Origin: an uncultured Clostridia bacterium
GTDB lineage: Bacteria; Bacillota; Clostridia; Christensenellales; Aristaeellaceae
Reading direction: 5' to 3'
Length of the DNA: 7,352 bases
NCBI GenBank assembly: GCA_904420265.1
Contig: CAJFUU010000277.1
Location: 1 to 7,352, forward strand
The translations under genes and the position numbers were made by a program. Shown here piece by piece: positions 1 to 6,343 of the stretch. The notes under the pieces were generated by a model. The model was not told where the DNA came from, did not search any database, and saw only the letters and a program-made list of their open reading frames with translations. Every line of letters starts with the position of its first letter. Within the stretch, counting starts at the first letter, position 1.

Positions 1-16
1 GAAAGAGGATACGCGC

Positions 17-718
17 ATGGCAAACGAACTTATTTTGGCCGTTGACGACGAGGCTCACATCCTTGAACTGCTCTCGTTCAATCTCGAAGCGGGTGGATAC
101 AGGGTCGTGACTGCCACGACGGGTGAAGACGCGCTGGTGGTCTGTGCGCATGAGCGTCCCGCGATGGTTTTGCTGGATATCATGCTTCCGGGCATTGACG
201 GCATGGAAGTGTGCCGCCGCCTGAAGGGCTCGCCCACCACTTCGGACATCCCGATCATTATGCTCACCGCCAAGGGCGACGAAGTTGACAAAATTCTCGG
301 CCTGGAGCTGGGGGCGGATGATTATATCACCAAGCCGTTCTCCGTGCGTGAGCTGATCGCCCGCGTGAAGGCGCTTTTGCGCCGCGCCGCGCCGCAAAAC
401 GAAGAGGAAGGCATCCTCCATGTCGGCGGCCTGACCATCGACGTGGGCAATTACGAGGCTTTCCGCAATGGCGAAAAGCTGTCCTTGACGCTCAAGGAGT
501 TTGAATTGCTCAAGCTTCTGGTGCTTTCGCGCGGCAAGGTGCTCACGCGCGACTTCCTGCTTGATCGCATCTGGGGATATGAGTTTTATGGCGAGACGCG
601 CACCGTCGATGTGCATATTCGCCATATCCGCCAGAAATTGGGCGACGATGCGCACTATATCGAAACCATTCGTGGCGTCGGCTACAAGTTTAACGATAGG
701 CAGGAGAATCGTCTGTGA
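17..718 (+). CDS. phoP: OmpR/PhoB-family response regulator, PhoP-like
   Basis: This is a cytoplasmic DNA-binding response regulator of 233 residues, the usual family length. The receiver domain spans about residues 4-122. It shows the acidic pair D10-D11, the likely phosphoacceptor D54 in LLDIMLPG, the switch residue T84 in IIMLTAK, and K106 in the ITKPF motif. A winged-helix effector domain follows at about 132-228, with the recognition helix around RTVDVHIRHIRQKL and the wing motif IRGVGYKF. The receiver stretch LGLELGADDYITKPFS resembles PhoP/PhoB regulators that sense phosphate limitation. The start ATG has AAAGAGGA at 2-9, seven bases upstream. The stop codon overlaps the start of the kinase gene by four bases, so the two are surely co-translated. 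The domain calls are direct readings. The phosphate role is inferred from family resemblance, and no pst or phoU gene lies in view to support it. Confidence 0.93.
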   Translation: MANELILAVDDEAHILELLSFNLEAGGYRVVTATTGEDALVVCAHERPAMVLLDIMLPGIDGMEVCRRLKGSPTTSDIPIIMLTAKGDEVDKILGLELGADDYITKPFSVRELIARVKALLRRAAPQNEEEGILHVGGLTIDVGNYEAFRNGEKLSLTLKEFELLKLLVLSRGKVLTRDFLLDRIWGYEFYGETRTVDVHIRHIRQKLGDDAHYIETIRGVGYKFNDRQENRL

Positions 719-2574
719 GTCTTCGGGTCGCTTCCAAAGCGGCCCTTCTGACGCTCGCCCTGATGATCGTGCTTTTGGGCTTCAGCGCCTATTCGCTCTC
801 GGTTGACCGCAATGGCGAATTGACCGAGAGCCTTGCCTTTGGCTGCCGCGTTGCCGCCGGTTTGATGGAAAATGCCGACGGCGATGAGGCGCGCCTGGCG
901 GTTCTTTCGACGCTGCCCGAAGACATGAGCATGGGCCTGACCTATTTCAGCGCGGACGGCGCGGCGCTTTATGACAACGCGGAGGGGGCGGATACGCTTA
1001 CCGCGCAGGAACAGGCGCTGCTTTCGCAATCGCAGGGCGAAATCATCCGCTATGAGAGCGACGACGCGGGCGACGGAAGGGTGCTCAACACACTGTATGT
1101 CTTTGCCGACGGCGCGTGCCTGCGCATGTCGCGTCCCGGCGTATCGGCGTTCACGGTTTTTGGCGAACGTCTGTTTATTTATGCCGTTCTTGCCGTGGGC
1201 GCGTGCGCCATTGTGTTTGCGCTGGTTTATTTTTACGACGCCCGCCGCCGTTCCGTCATCCGCCAAATCAACGATGTGCTTGTCGATTTCGCCGAAGGCC
1301 GTTATGACGCCCGCGTGCAGTTGCAGCGCGGCGATTTGCGCGAAGAAATTGAGCAGTTGAACGCGTCCATCGAACACATAGAAAAGCGTGTGTTCCGCCA
1401 ACGCAGCCGCGACCATGCCATTTCGGTGATTATGAACCAGATGCAAAGCGGCATCATCGTTGTGGACGCGCGGTTGCACATTTTGCTCGCCACGCCTGTG
1501 GCCCGCAAACTCTTGGGTATCGCCCCGAATTCCGAGGGCGTGGCCATTGCCGACGCCTCCAAGGACGTCAATCTGGACGGCGTTTTCGCCGAGGCCATGC
1601 GCCGGGAAGGCGTCTATACCAACGAGGTCGCCGCCCGCACGGCCGTGGGCCGCGGCCACCGGCCTTTGCGCCTGTATGTGTCGCCCATGCGCCAGGATGG
1701 CAAGGTGGTCGGCGCGCTGGCCATGGTGGAAGACATCACGGAGCTGCGCCGCCTGGAGCAAGTGCGCACGGACTTTGTCGCCAACGTTTCCCACGAACTG
1801 AAAACGCCCCTGACTTCCATCAAGGGCTTTGTGGAGACGTTGCTGGACGGCGCGATCAGCAACCCGCAAATGGCGGAAAAATTCCTGAAAATCATTATGC
1901 TTGAGGCCGAGCGCCTCACGCGCTTGATCAACGACATATTGTCCATCAGCAAATTAGAAAGCGGCATGACCGAAACGGCCACCGAACGCATACAGCTTGA
2001 CAAAATGGCCTTCGAGGTTGCGGACATGCTGCGCATTCACGCCGAGGAGAAGCAGGTCACCATCAACGCCCATCGCAACAAAAAGCCCGTCTATATTCTC
2101 GGCAATCCTGACCATGTGGAGCAAATGCTCATCAACCTGATTGAAAACGCCATCAAATACAACAAGCCCGGCGGTTCTGTGACGGTGCATGTGTTCGGCA
2201 ACGAACATGAGGCCAACGTTACCATTTCCGATACGGGCATCGGCATCGCCGAAGAACACCTGCCGCGCCTGTTTGAACGCTTTTACCGCGTGGACAAAGG
2301 CCGTTCGCGCTCCATGGGCGGTACCGGTTTGGGATTGGCGATTGTCAAGCACATCGTGCGCGGCATGAACGGCGAAATTGAAGTGCACTCCAAACTCGGC
2401 GAGGGGACGGAGTTCCTGGTTACGTTGCCGATTGCGCCGCAGGACGATGACAAAAACGGCGGCGAGGAGGTAATGGACATTACCGACGAGGAGCGCGCCG
2501 CCGAACAGCGCGAGCGCGACCGCGAGGCGCACCGCATGCGTCCGTCCGCAGAAGACGAAGGAAAAAGCGAATAG
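715..2574 (+). CDS. phoR: Membrane sensor histidine kinase, PhoR-like
   Basis: This 619-residue sensor kinase is the partner of the preceding regulator. It starts with GTG inside the regulator's stop (GTGA overlap), with an AGGAGA-type site just upstream. Membrane segments lie at about 7-30 and 153-174 and enclose an extracytoplasmic sensor of roughly 120 residues. A HAMP linker (about 175-228) and a PAS domain (about 233-345) follow. The dimerisation domain carries the phosphoacceptor H360 in NVSHELKTP. The ATPase domain shows the N box at N478 (LIENAIKY), the G1 box at D506 (DTGIGI), the F box LFERFYR, and the G2 box GGTGLGLAI at 535-543. The SIKGFVETLLDGA stretch after the H box resembles PhoR and argues against WalK. 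After the last ATPase strand there is an extra tail of about 43 residues, rich in D, E and R with no aromatic residue. The signal sensed is not visible from sequence. Confidence 0.93.
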   Translation: MSLRVASKAALLTLALMIVLLGFSAYSLSVDRNGELTESLAFGCRVAAGLMENADGDEARLAVLSTLPEDMSMGLTYFSADGAALYDNAEGADTLTAQEQALLSQSQGEIIRYESDDAGDGRVLNTLYVFADGACLRMSRPGVSAFTVFGERLFIYAVLAVGACAIVFALVYFYDARRRSVIRQINDVLVDFAEGRYDARVQLQRGDLREEIEQLNASIEHIEKRVFRQRSRDHAISVIMNQMQSGIIVVDARLHILLATPVARKLLGIAPNSEGVAIADASKDVNLDGVFAEAMRREGVYTNEVAARTAVGRGHRPLRLYVSPMRQDGKVVGALAMVEDITELRRLEQVRTDFVANVSHELKTPLTSIKGFVETLLDGAISNPQMAEKFLKIIMLEAERLTRLINDILSISKLESGMTETATERIQLDKMAFEVADMLRIHAEEKQVTINAHRNKKPVYILGNPDHVEQMLINLIENAIKYNKPGGSVTVHVFGNEHEANVTISDTGIGIAEEHLPRLFERFYRVDKGRSRSMGGTGLGLAIVKHIVRGMNGEIEVHSKLGEGTEFLVTLPIAPQDDDKNGGEEVMDITDEERAAEQRERDREAHRMRPSAEDEGKSE

Positions 2575-2580
2575 CACGCA

Positions 2581-2610
2581 ATACGCGGCGAGGAGCACCT
2601 TGCCGCGTAT
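2581..2610 (+). terminator. Strong hairpin after phoR, probable terminator or leader structure
   Basis: The inverted repeat ATACGCGGC / GCCGCGTAT is extended inward by GAGG / CCTT, giving a 13-bp stem with one G-U pair and an AGCA tetraloop. It begins 6 bases after the phoR stop and ends 8 bases before the ribosome-binding site of the next gene. The following bases, GGTCTTTG, are only weakly T-rich. It may therefore be an inefficient terminator for the two-component operon, or an mRNA structure in read-through transcripts that sets expression or stability of the reductase gene. The inverted repeat is seen directly; the function is inferred. Confidence 0.6.
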
Positions 2611-2618
2611 GGTCTTTG

Positions 2619-2626
2619 AAGGGAGA
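2619..2626 (+). promoter_or_regulatory. Ribosome-binding site that decides the reductase start
   Basis: The purine-rich AAGGGAGA lies only about 2 bases before the ATG at 2628 but about 7-8 bases before the GTG at 2634. The spacing favours the GTG, which also gives the family-typical N-terminus MQYRLF. Confidence 0.55.
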
Positions 2627-2633
2627 GATGTCT

Positions 2634-3752
2634 GTGCAATACCGTCTGTTTCCCCGCGAAAGCCAGAAAGTCAGCGCCCTGGGCATGGGTTGCATGCGCC
2701 TGCCGGAAAAGGACGGGGCGGTGGACGTTCCGCGCGCGGTGGCGCTGATTCGCCGCGCCGTGGATGGCGGCGTGAACTATCTGGATACCGCCTATACCTA
2801 TCACAACCAGCAGAGTGAGCGCGTCGTTGGCGAGGCGCTCAGGGACGGCTATCGCGAACGCGTGCTGCTGGCCACCAAGTTGCCCGTCTGGAAGGTGGAA
2901 AAACCGGAGGATATGGAGGCGGTGTTTGCAGAACAACTTGCAAAATTGGGCGTAGAATATGTCGATGTCTATCTTTTGCACGCGCTGGACCGCAAGCGCT
3001 TTGAAAAAATGCGCGCCTTGGGTGCGTTTGCATTTTTGCGCCGCCTTCGCCAACAGGGGCGGGCCCGCATGGTCGGTTTTTCGTTTCACGACGAAGCCGA
3101 TGTTTTTCACGAAATCCTCGCCGCTTTTGACTGGGACGTATGTCAGGTGCAGATGAACCTTCTCGACGAACGCCGTCAGGCCACGATGGACGGCGTGCGT
3201 TTGGCGGCGCAGCGCGGCATGGGCGTAATTGTGATGGAGCCTTTGCGCGGCGGCGCGTTGACCAAGACCGCCCCCGCCGAAGTAGACGCGCTTTACGAGG
3301 CCTGCGCGCCCGGGCGCAGCCGCGCCGATTGGGCTTTCCGCTATTTGCTCGACCGGCCGGAAATCACTACGATTCTTTCGGGCATGTCCACGCCCGGGCA
3401 GGTGGACGAAAATCTGCGCATTTTCGACGCCGCCGGTCCCGGATGCCTGACGGCGGCGGAGCGGGAAACGCTGGCGCGCGTGCGCGAGGCCTATGAAAAG
3501 CGCATCCCCATCGGCTGCACGGGCTGCGGATATTGTCAGCCCTGTCCACAGGGCGTGAAGATTCCCGAAATTTTCCAGGCATACGACCGTGCCGCCATGT
3601 TTGACGACCGCGCCGCTTTCCGCGCCTTTTATGCAAAGGAAGAGCGCCCCGGCTGCGTGGGGTGCCTGGCCTGCGAAAGCGCCTGCCCGCAGCATTTCGC
3701 CATGCCGATTCACCTGCGCATACAGGCCATCGCGGAAGAAATGCGCCCGTAA
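2634..3752 (+). CDS. Aldo/keto reductase with C-terminal 4Fe-4S ferredoxin-like domain
   Basis: This is a predicted cytoplasmic oxidoreductase of 372 residues. The TIM-barrel part (about 1-280) has the aldo/keto reductase tetrad: D51 and Y56 in LDTAYTYH, K82 in ATKLP and H116 in LLHAL. The nucleotide-binding C-terminal half of the barrel is recognisable from VIVMEPLRGG and TTILSGMS. A ferredoxin-like tail adds two four-cysteine motifs: C295-C298-C301-C304 followed by P, and C341-C344-C347-C351 followed by PQH. These are suited to two iron-sulfur clusters. Such reductases are common in anaerobes and may pass electrons between NAD(P)H, the clusters and an unknown carbonyl substrate. I chose the GTG start by ribosome-site spacing; the ATG at 2628 would add two residues. 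No separate promoter is evident after phoR, so it is either read through past the hairpin or driven from within the phoR tail. The fold is sure; the substrate is unknown. Confidence 0.92.
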   Translation: MQYRLFPRESQKVSALGMGCMRLPEKDGAVDVPRAVALIRRAVDGGVNYLDTAYTYHNQQSERVVGEALRDGYRERVLLATKLPVWKVEKPEDMEAVFAEQLAKLGVEYVDVYLLHALDRKRFEKMRALGAFAFLRRLRQQGRARMVGFSFHDEADVFHEILAAFDWDVCQVQMNLLDERRQATMDGVRLAAQRGMGVIVMEPLRGGALTKTAPAEVDALYEACAPGRSRADWAFRYLLDRPEITTILSGMSTPGQVDENLRIFDAAGPGCLTAAERETLARVREAYEKRIPIGCTGCGYCQPCPQGVKIPEIFQAYDRAAMFDDRAAFRAFYAKEERPGCVGCLACESACPQHFAMPIHLRIQAIAEEMRP

Positions 3753-3757
3753 GACAA

Positions 3758-3786
3758 AAAACCGCCGGCCTCTGCGCGGCGGTTTT
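3758..3786. terminator. Bidirectional intrinsic terminator between convergent genes
   Basis: AAAACCGCC at 3758-3766 pairs with GGCGGTTTT at 3778-3786, and a further G-C pair closes a 9-base loop. The stem starts 5 bases after the reductase stop and ends 13 bases before the stop of the leftward NUDIX gene. Read leftward it is followed by a run of six T residues; read rightward by four. It can serve both genes and should be more effective for the leftward one. Confidence 0.85.
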
Positions 3787-3799
3787 GCATTGGCGGCGG

Positions 3800-4222
3800 C
3801 TACTGCTGCTGGGCGTCGATAATTTCGCGCGCCTTGCGCAGTATTTCCCTGTCCTGCTCGTGCGTCAACAGACGAACGGCTACCTCGTAGGGATAATAGT
3901 CGCCGTCCAAAAAGCCCTGCTCGAAGGCGATGCGATAGCGGCGGTCCCCGGCGCGCATGACGTACCATTGAATGCGGTTGGAAACGCTTTTGCGGCGGGA
4001 CTGGGAGTAAAAATCGTAACTGGTACGGCCCACGGGCGCGACAATTTCCGCACGGATGCCGGCTTCGGCTTCCACGCGGTAGAGGGCGACGTCGCGCGCG
4101 CTGTTGCGGTCGCGGATAACGCCCTTGGGCATAATCCACTCGCCCTTGTCGTTTTTGAGCAGGAACACTTCCTCGCCGGCAAATACAACGCCGCCGGCGC
4201 AATTGCGAATATGCTCCGCCAT
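3800..4222 (-). CDS. NUDIX-fold protein with a degenerate catalytic box
   Basis: This 140-residue protein has the layout of a small NUDIX hydrolase: an N-terminal strand CAGGVVF, then WIMPKG and a helix, then later strands ending in a helical tail. NUDIX enzymes cleave nucleoside diphosphates linked to another group, using glutamates of the box GX5EX7REUXEEXGU to hold magnesium. Aligned from G34, the box here reads N40 for the first E, Y48 for R, R49 for E and A52 for E; only E53, G55 and I56 match, with another E at 51. Activity may be altered or lost, or a diverged family may use other residues. The ATG at 4222 is chosen because GGGAGGTG lies eight bases upstream; a longer frame to 4261 would run back through the promoter -10. 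The gene is single, with its own promoter and terminator. The fold call is firm; enzymatic activity and substrate are uncertain. Confidence 0.82.
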   Translation of the reverse strand: MAEHIRNCAGGVVFAGEEVFLLKNDKGEWIMPKGVIRDRNSARDVALYRVEAEAGIRAEIVAPVGRTSYDFYSQSRRKSVSNRIQWYVMRAGDRRYRIAFEQGFLDGDYYPYEVAVRLLTHEQDREILRKAREIIDAQQQ

Positions 4223-4249
4223 TTGGCATACACCTCCCGTCTCCTCGTT

Positions 4250-4278
4250 ATTATACCACATAACATGCCTTTCTTCAA
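4250..4278 (-). promoter_or_regulatory. Sigma-A-like promoter for the NUDIX gene
   Basis: On the minus strand TTGAAG (4273-4278) and a perfect TATAAT (4250-4255) are separated by 17 bases. TGG directly before the -10 gives an extended -10. The predicted start near 4243 leaves a leader of about 20 bases, just enough for the ribosome site. The site sits in the 79-base gap shared with the divergent deacylase gene. Confidence 0.8.
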
Positions 4279-4301
4279 GGCTTTACCGGAGGAAGAAACC
4301 C

Positions 4302-5015
4302 ATGGGAAATTTGCAAACATTGAAAAGCTGGGTGCAGGAAAGCCGCGCCATTGTCTTTTTCGGAGGCGCGGGCGTATCTACGGAAAGCGGCATTCCGGAT
4401 TTTCGTGGCGTGGACGGCCTTTACCGCCAAAAATACGCTTACCCGCCGGAAACGATTCTCAGCGCCGACTTCTTTGCCAGATACCCCGAGGAGTTCTACC
4501 GCTTTTACCGAGAAAAGATGCTCGTCACCAACGCGCGCCCCAACGCCGCGCATGAAAAGCTGGCGCAATGGGAGCGGGAAGGCAAATTGCGCGCAATCGT
4601 TACCCAGAACATAGACGGCCTGCACCAGAAAGCCGGAAGCAAAAACGTGTTTGAACTGCACGGCAGCATTTACCGCAACCATTGCCAGCGCTGCGGCCGG
4701 TCCTGGGGCGTGGAATACGTGCAGGCCTGCGAGGGCGTGCCGCGCTGCGAATGCGGCGGCGTCATCAAGCCGGATGTGGTGCTCTACGGCGAATCGCTGG
4801 ACGGCGACGTTCTGCGCGGCGCGCTGGAGGCCATCAGGACGGCCGATTTGCTGATTGTGGGCGGGACGTCGTTGACGGTCTACCCGGCGGCGGGGCTGAT
4901 CGACGCGTATCGCGGCCACCGTCTGGCCTTGGTCAACAAGACAGCCACGGGGCGGGATGACCGCGCAGATTTGCTTCTGCGCACGCCGATAGGGGAAACT
5001 TTCGCGCAGTTGTGA
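4302..5015 (+). CDS. cobB: SIR2-family NAD-dependent protein deacylase (sirtuin)
   Basis: This sirtuin of 237 residues is predicted to remove acetyl or other acyl groups from protein lysines using NAD, releasing nicotinamide and O-acyl-ADP-ribose. The NAD-binding motif GAGVSTESGIPDFRG is near residues 23-37, TQNIDGLH follows near 103-110, and the catalytic histidine is H120 in ELHGS. The zinc site is C128/C131 and C149/C151. GGTSLTVYPAAG and the C-terminal LVNKTATGRDDRADL complete the Rossmann fold. The start ATG follows GGAGGAAG at 4288-4295. No clear rightward promoter stands out in the short gap shared with the NUDIX gene. The ORF is complete and of usual length. Its last 36 codons and stop are repeated in frame just downstream, which is unusual. 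The symbol cobB is used for the family; the acyl preference cannot be told from sequence. Confidence 0.94.
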   Translation: MGNLQTLKSWVQESRAIVFFGGAGVSTESGIPDFRGVDGLYRQKYAYPPETILSADFFARYPEEFYRFYREKMLVTNARPNAAHEKLAQWEREGKLRAIVTQNIDGLHQKAGSKNVFELHGSIYRNHCQRCGRSWGVEYVQACEGVPRCECGGVIKPDVVLYGESLDGDVLRGALEAIRTADLLIVGGTSLTVYPAAGLIDAYRGHRLALVNKTATGRDDRADLLLRTPIGETFAQL

Positions 5016-5170
5016 CCGCGGCGGCCCGATGGTGCGTATCGCGGCCACCGCTTGGCGTTGGTCAACAGGACAGCCACGGGGCGGGATGACCGCGCAGATT
5101 TGCTTCTGCGCACGCCGATAGGGGAGACCTTCGCGCAGTTGTGACCGCGGCGGCCCCGATGACGCGTATC
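4902..5170 (+). repeat. Imperfect tandem repeat of the sirtuin 3' end, 129-base period
   Basis: Copy A (4902-5030) contains the last coding stretch of the deacylase, its TGA and 15 bases beyond. Copy B (5031-5160) repeats it with six substitutions and a one-base insertion in its final C run. A third start (5158-5170, GATGACGCGTATC) breaks off after 13 bases. Five of the six coding substitutions are synonymous (in codons for R, L, A, E and T) and one changes K to R. The period is a whole number of codons. Confidence 0.93.
5034..5144 (+). pseudogene. Duplicated C-terminal fragment of the sirtuin gene
   Basis: This in-frame second copy of the deacylase tail encodes AYRGHRLALVNRTATG and onward to GETFAQL plus TGA. 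It has no start codon or ribosome site of its own and follows the true stop after 18 bases that are open in the same frame. It is most likely a non-functional remnant of a duplication or of recombination with a diverged allele. UGA read-through would add 43 residues, but nothing seen here demands it. Confidence 0.8.
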
Positions 5171-5336
5171 GCAGATTCGGGCGGATACACGCAAGCGCCG
5201 CGCGCGTCCGGCGAAGGCTTTTGCCTGCGCGGGCGGTACCAGGGCTGCCCCTGAACGGCGAAAAGAAGTAATGCAAGGCCAAAGACGGAAACTGTGACGG
5301 AGCATCGGTATGCGGCCATTGCGGGCGCAGGGCCTT
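5145..5336. other. Intergenic spacer without a supported gene
   Basis: This spacer lies between the convergent deacylase and RadC genes, after the duplicated block. It is GC-rich. It has a loose inverted repeat CCGCGC (5198-5203) / GCGCGG (5227-5232) with an inner GGC-TTTT-GCC, and a short CAGGG / CCCTG hairpin near 5240-5254. Neither is followed by a T run in either direction, so I do not call a terminator. No open frame with a ribosome site is evident. Confidence 0.6.
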
Positions 5337-6026
5337 CTATTCCGCCTCAAACCAGTGATGGAGCAGTGGTTCGCGAGGGTTTTGCATCATCCAGGTGCGC
5401 TCGAGGACAAGGCCGCTGTCCCGCATGCTCACCGCTTGATGGTCGGCGATAACGACGTGATCCAAAAGCGGCACGCCCAGCGGCTGCAACGCCGAAATCA
5501 GGTTCAGCGTGCAGTTGACGTCGCTGCGCGAGGGCAAAAGCGTATTGTTGGGATGATTGTGGCTGATGACGATGGCATGCGCGCCCGTGCGCACCACTTC
5601 GCTGAGCACGTGCCGCGTGTAAAACGGGGCGCTGTCCGTCGTGCCCCGCTGCAAAAACACGCAGGCGAGCATGCGTCCGGAGGGATCGAGGGCAAGCATG
5701 TAAAAATGCTCGAATGTGCGGCCCAGGAACAGCGCCTTGAGATATTCACCGGCCTTGGCAAAGGTATCCAAACGCGGCGCGCGGCCGAAACGCTCCAGCT
5801 GCATATAGCGCGTGATGCCGGGAATCAGGCTCAACAAAAGCGCGTCGGCGCGCGGCATGTCCATATTCTGCAGCACATGCGCGCCGGATTCAAACAGCGA
5901 TGCGGGCGCGATAAAGCGCCGGCGAAAGCGGCCGACCCACTCCTCGCCCGTACCGGGACGGATGGTATCCAGCAAATCGCGCGTGGCGGCGTATACGCGC
6001 CGCACGCGGGTTTTGGAGCCGCTCAT
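5337..6026 (-). CDS. radC: RadC-family JAMM/MPN domain protein
   Basis: This 229-residue protein has the two-part RadC layout. An N-terminal helical region (about 10-80) resembles the degenerate helix-hairpin-helix part: RDLLDTIRP and later LLLSLIPGITRYMQL. A JAB/MPN domain follows (about 85-222). The metal-binding JAMM signature HxHx7SxxD is intact, with H156, H158, S166 and D169 in SHNHPNNTLLPSRSD. The closing strands LLDHVVIADH and VSMRDSGLV are also typical. RadC was first linked to DNA repair, but its biochemical role is unsettled; the metal site suggests a metalloprotease-like hydrolase. The canonical HNHPSG is HNHPNN here. The start ATG overlaps the stop of the small upstream gene (ATGA), which indicates translational coupling. 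Family assignment is firm; function is open. Confidence 0.9.
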   Translation of the reverse strand: MSGSKTRVRRVYAATRDLLDTIRPGTGEEWVGRFRRRFIAPASLFESGAHVLQNMDMPRADALLLSLIPGITRYMQLERFGRAPRLDTFAKAGEYLKALFLGRTFEHFYMLALDPSGRMLACVFLQRGTTDSAPFYTRHVLSEVVRTGAHAIVISHNHPNNTLLPSRSDVNCTLNLISALQPLGVPLLDHVVIADHQAVSMRDSGLVLERTWMMQNPREPLLHHWFEAE

Positions 6027-6313
6027 TGCTCCGGCGGCAACGCGCCTGCCTCCGCGAGGGCGCGGCGCACCCTTTCAGGCTCGGTTACGGGTTCGGCGAT
6101 ATAATAGCCTTCCATGCCCTCGTCGTAGCCAAGCAGGCAGGCGCCGTCTATGCGCACGCCGCCGTCGCAAAACACCAAATCCATGGACATCGGCGCTTCC
6201 AGGTCGTACAAATCGGCAACGTATTCGCGTTCGGAAAGGGCTTCGCAGTCCGCGTTGGCGTCCAGAAACGCGCGCAGGGCGGTTGCTTCCCGGTCAGAGA
6301 GCGCAAGCATCAT
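6023..6313 (-). CDS. Small acidic protein of unknown function, coupled to radC
   Basis: I do not recognise this 96-residue protein. It is rich in D and E, with a helical start (SDREATALRAFLDA), a probable beta-rich centre (SMDLVFCDGGVRIDGACLL, then YYIAEPV) and a short C-terminal helix ending PPEQ. It has no signal peptide, membrane segment or known motif. The start ATG at 6313 has AAAGGA nine bases upstream; a second ATG follows directly and could also serve. The stop overlaps the radC start by four bases, so the two genes form a leftward operon and the products may act together. Coding status is supported by the ribosome site, the overlap and a sensible composition. Function cannot be inferred. 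Confidence 0.75.
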   Translation of the reverse strand: MMLALSDREATALRAFLDANADCEALSEREYVADLYDLEAPMSMDLVFCDGGVRIDGACLLGYDEGMEGYYIAEPVTEPERVRRALAEAGALPPEQ

Positions 6314-6343
6314 GGAAAATCATCCTTTCGAGGTGAACATGGC
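6314..6343. promoter_or_regulatory. 30-base divergent start region with back-to-back ribosome sites
   Basis: The start codons of the leftward small gene and the rightward transpeptidase are separated by only 30 bases. AAAGGA for the leftward gene occupies 6323-6328 and GAGGTG for the rightward gene occupies 6330-6335. Any promoter for either gene must lie inside the other gene's coding sequence. I found no convincing -35/-10 pair there. Confidence 0.7.

Noticed and set aside
682..1869. 395-codon leftward open frame opposite phoR
   Set aside because: The sense strand encodes an unmistakable histidine kinase over the whole range, so this is an antisense shadow.
2283..4229. 648-codon leftward open frame
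   Set aside because: It is antisense to the reductase, covers the NUDIX gene in another frame, and crosses the bidirectional terminator. Its composition is typical of a GC-rich shadow frame and it has no family motif.
4249..4254. Rightward TATTAT as the -10 of the sirtuin promoter
   Set aside because: The only -35-like hexamer (TTGGCA at 4223-4228) is 20 bases away, too far for a confident call.
3662..4555. Rightward open frames across the NUDIX gene and into the sirtuin
   Set aside because: They cross a terminator and are antisense to the NUDIX gene. The ribosome site at 4288-4295 fixes the sirtuin start at 4302.
4275..5282. Leftward open frame opposite the sirtuin, with internal repeats
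   Set aside because: Its repeated residues are only the reverse of the duplicated sirtuin tail, and no family motif or ribosome site supports it.
6023..6313. Idea that the small acidic protein is a ubiquitin-like substrate of the RadC JAMM domain
   Set aside because: The C-terminus ends PPEQ with no glycine pair, and no E1 or E2-like gene is nearby, so there is no sign of a conjugation system.
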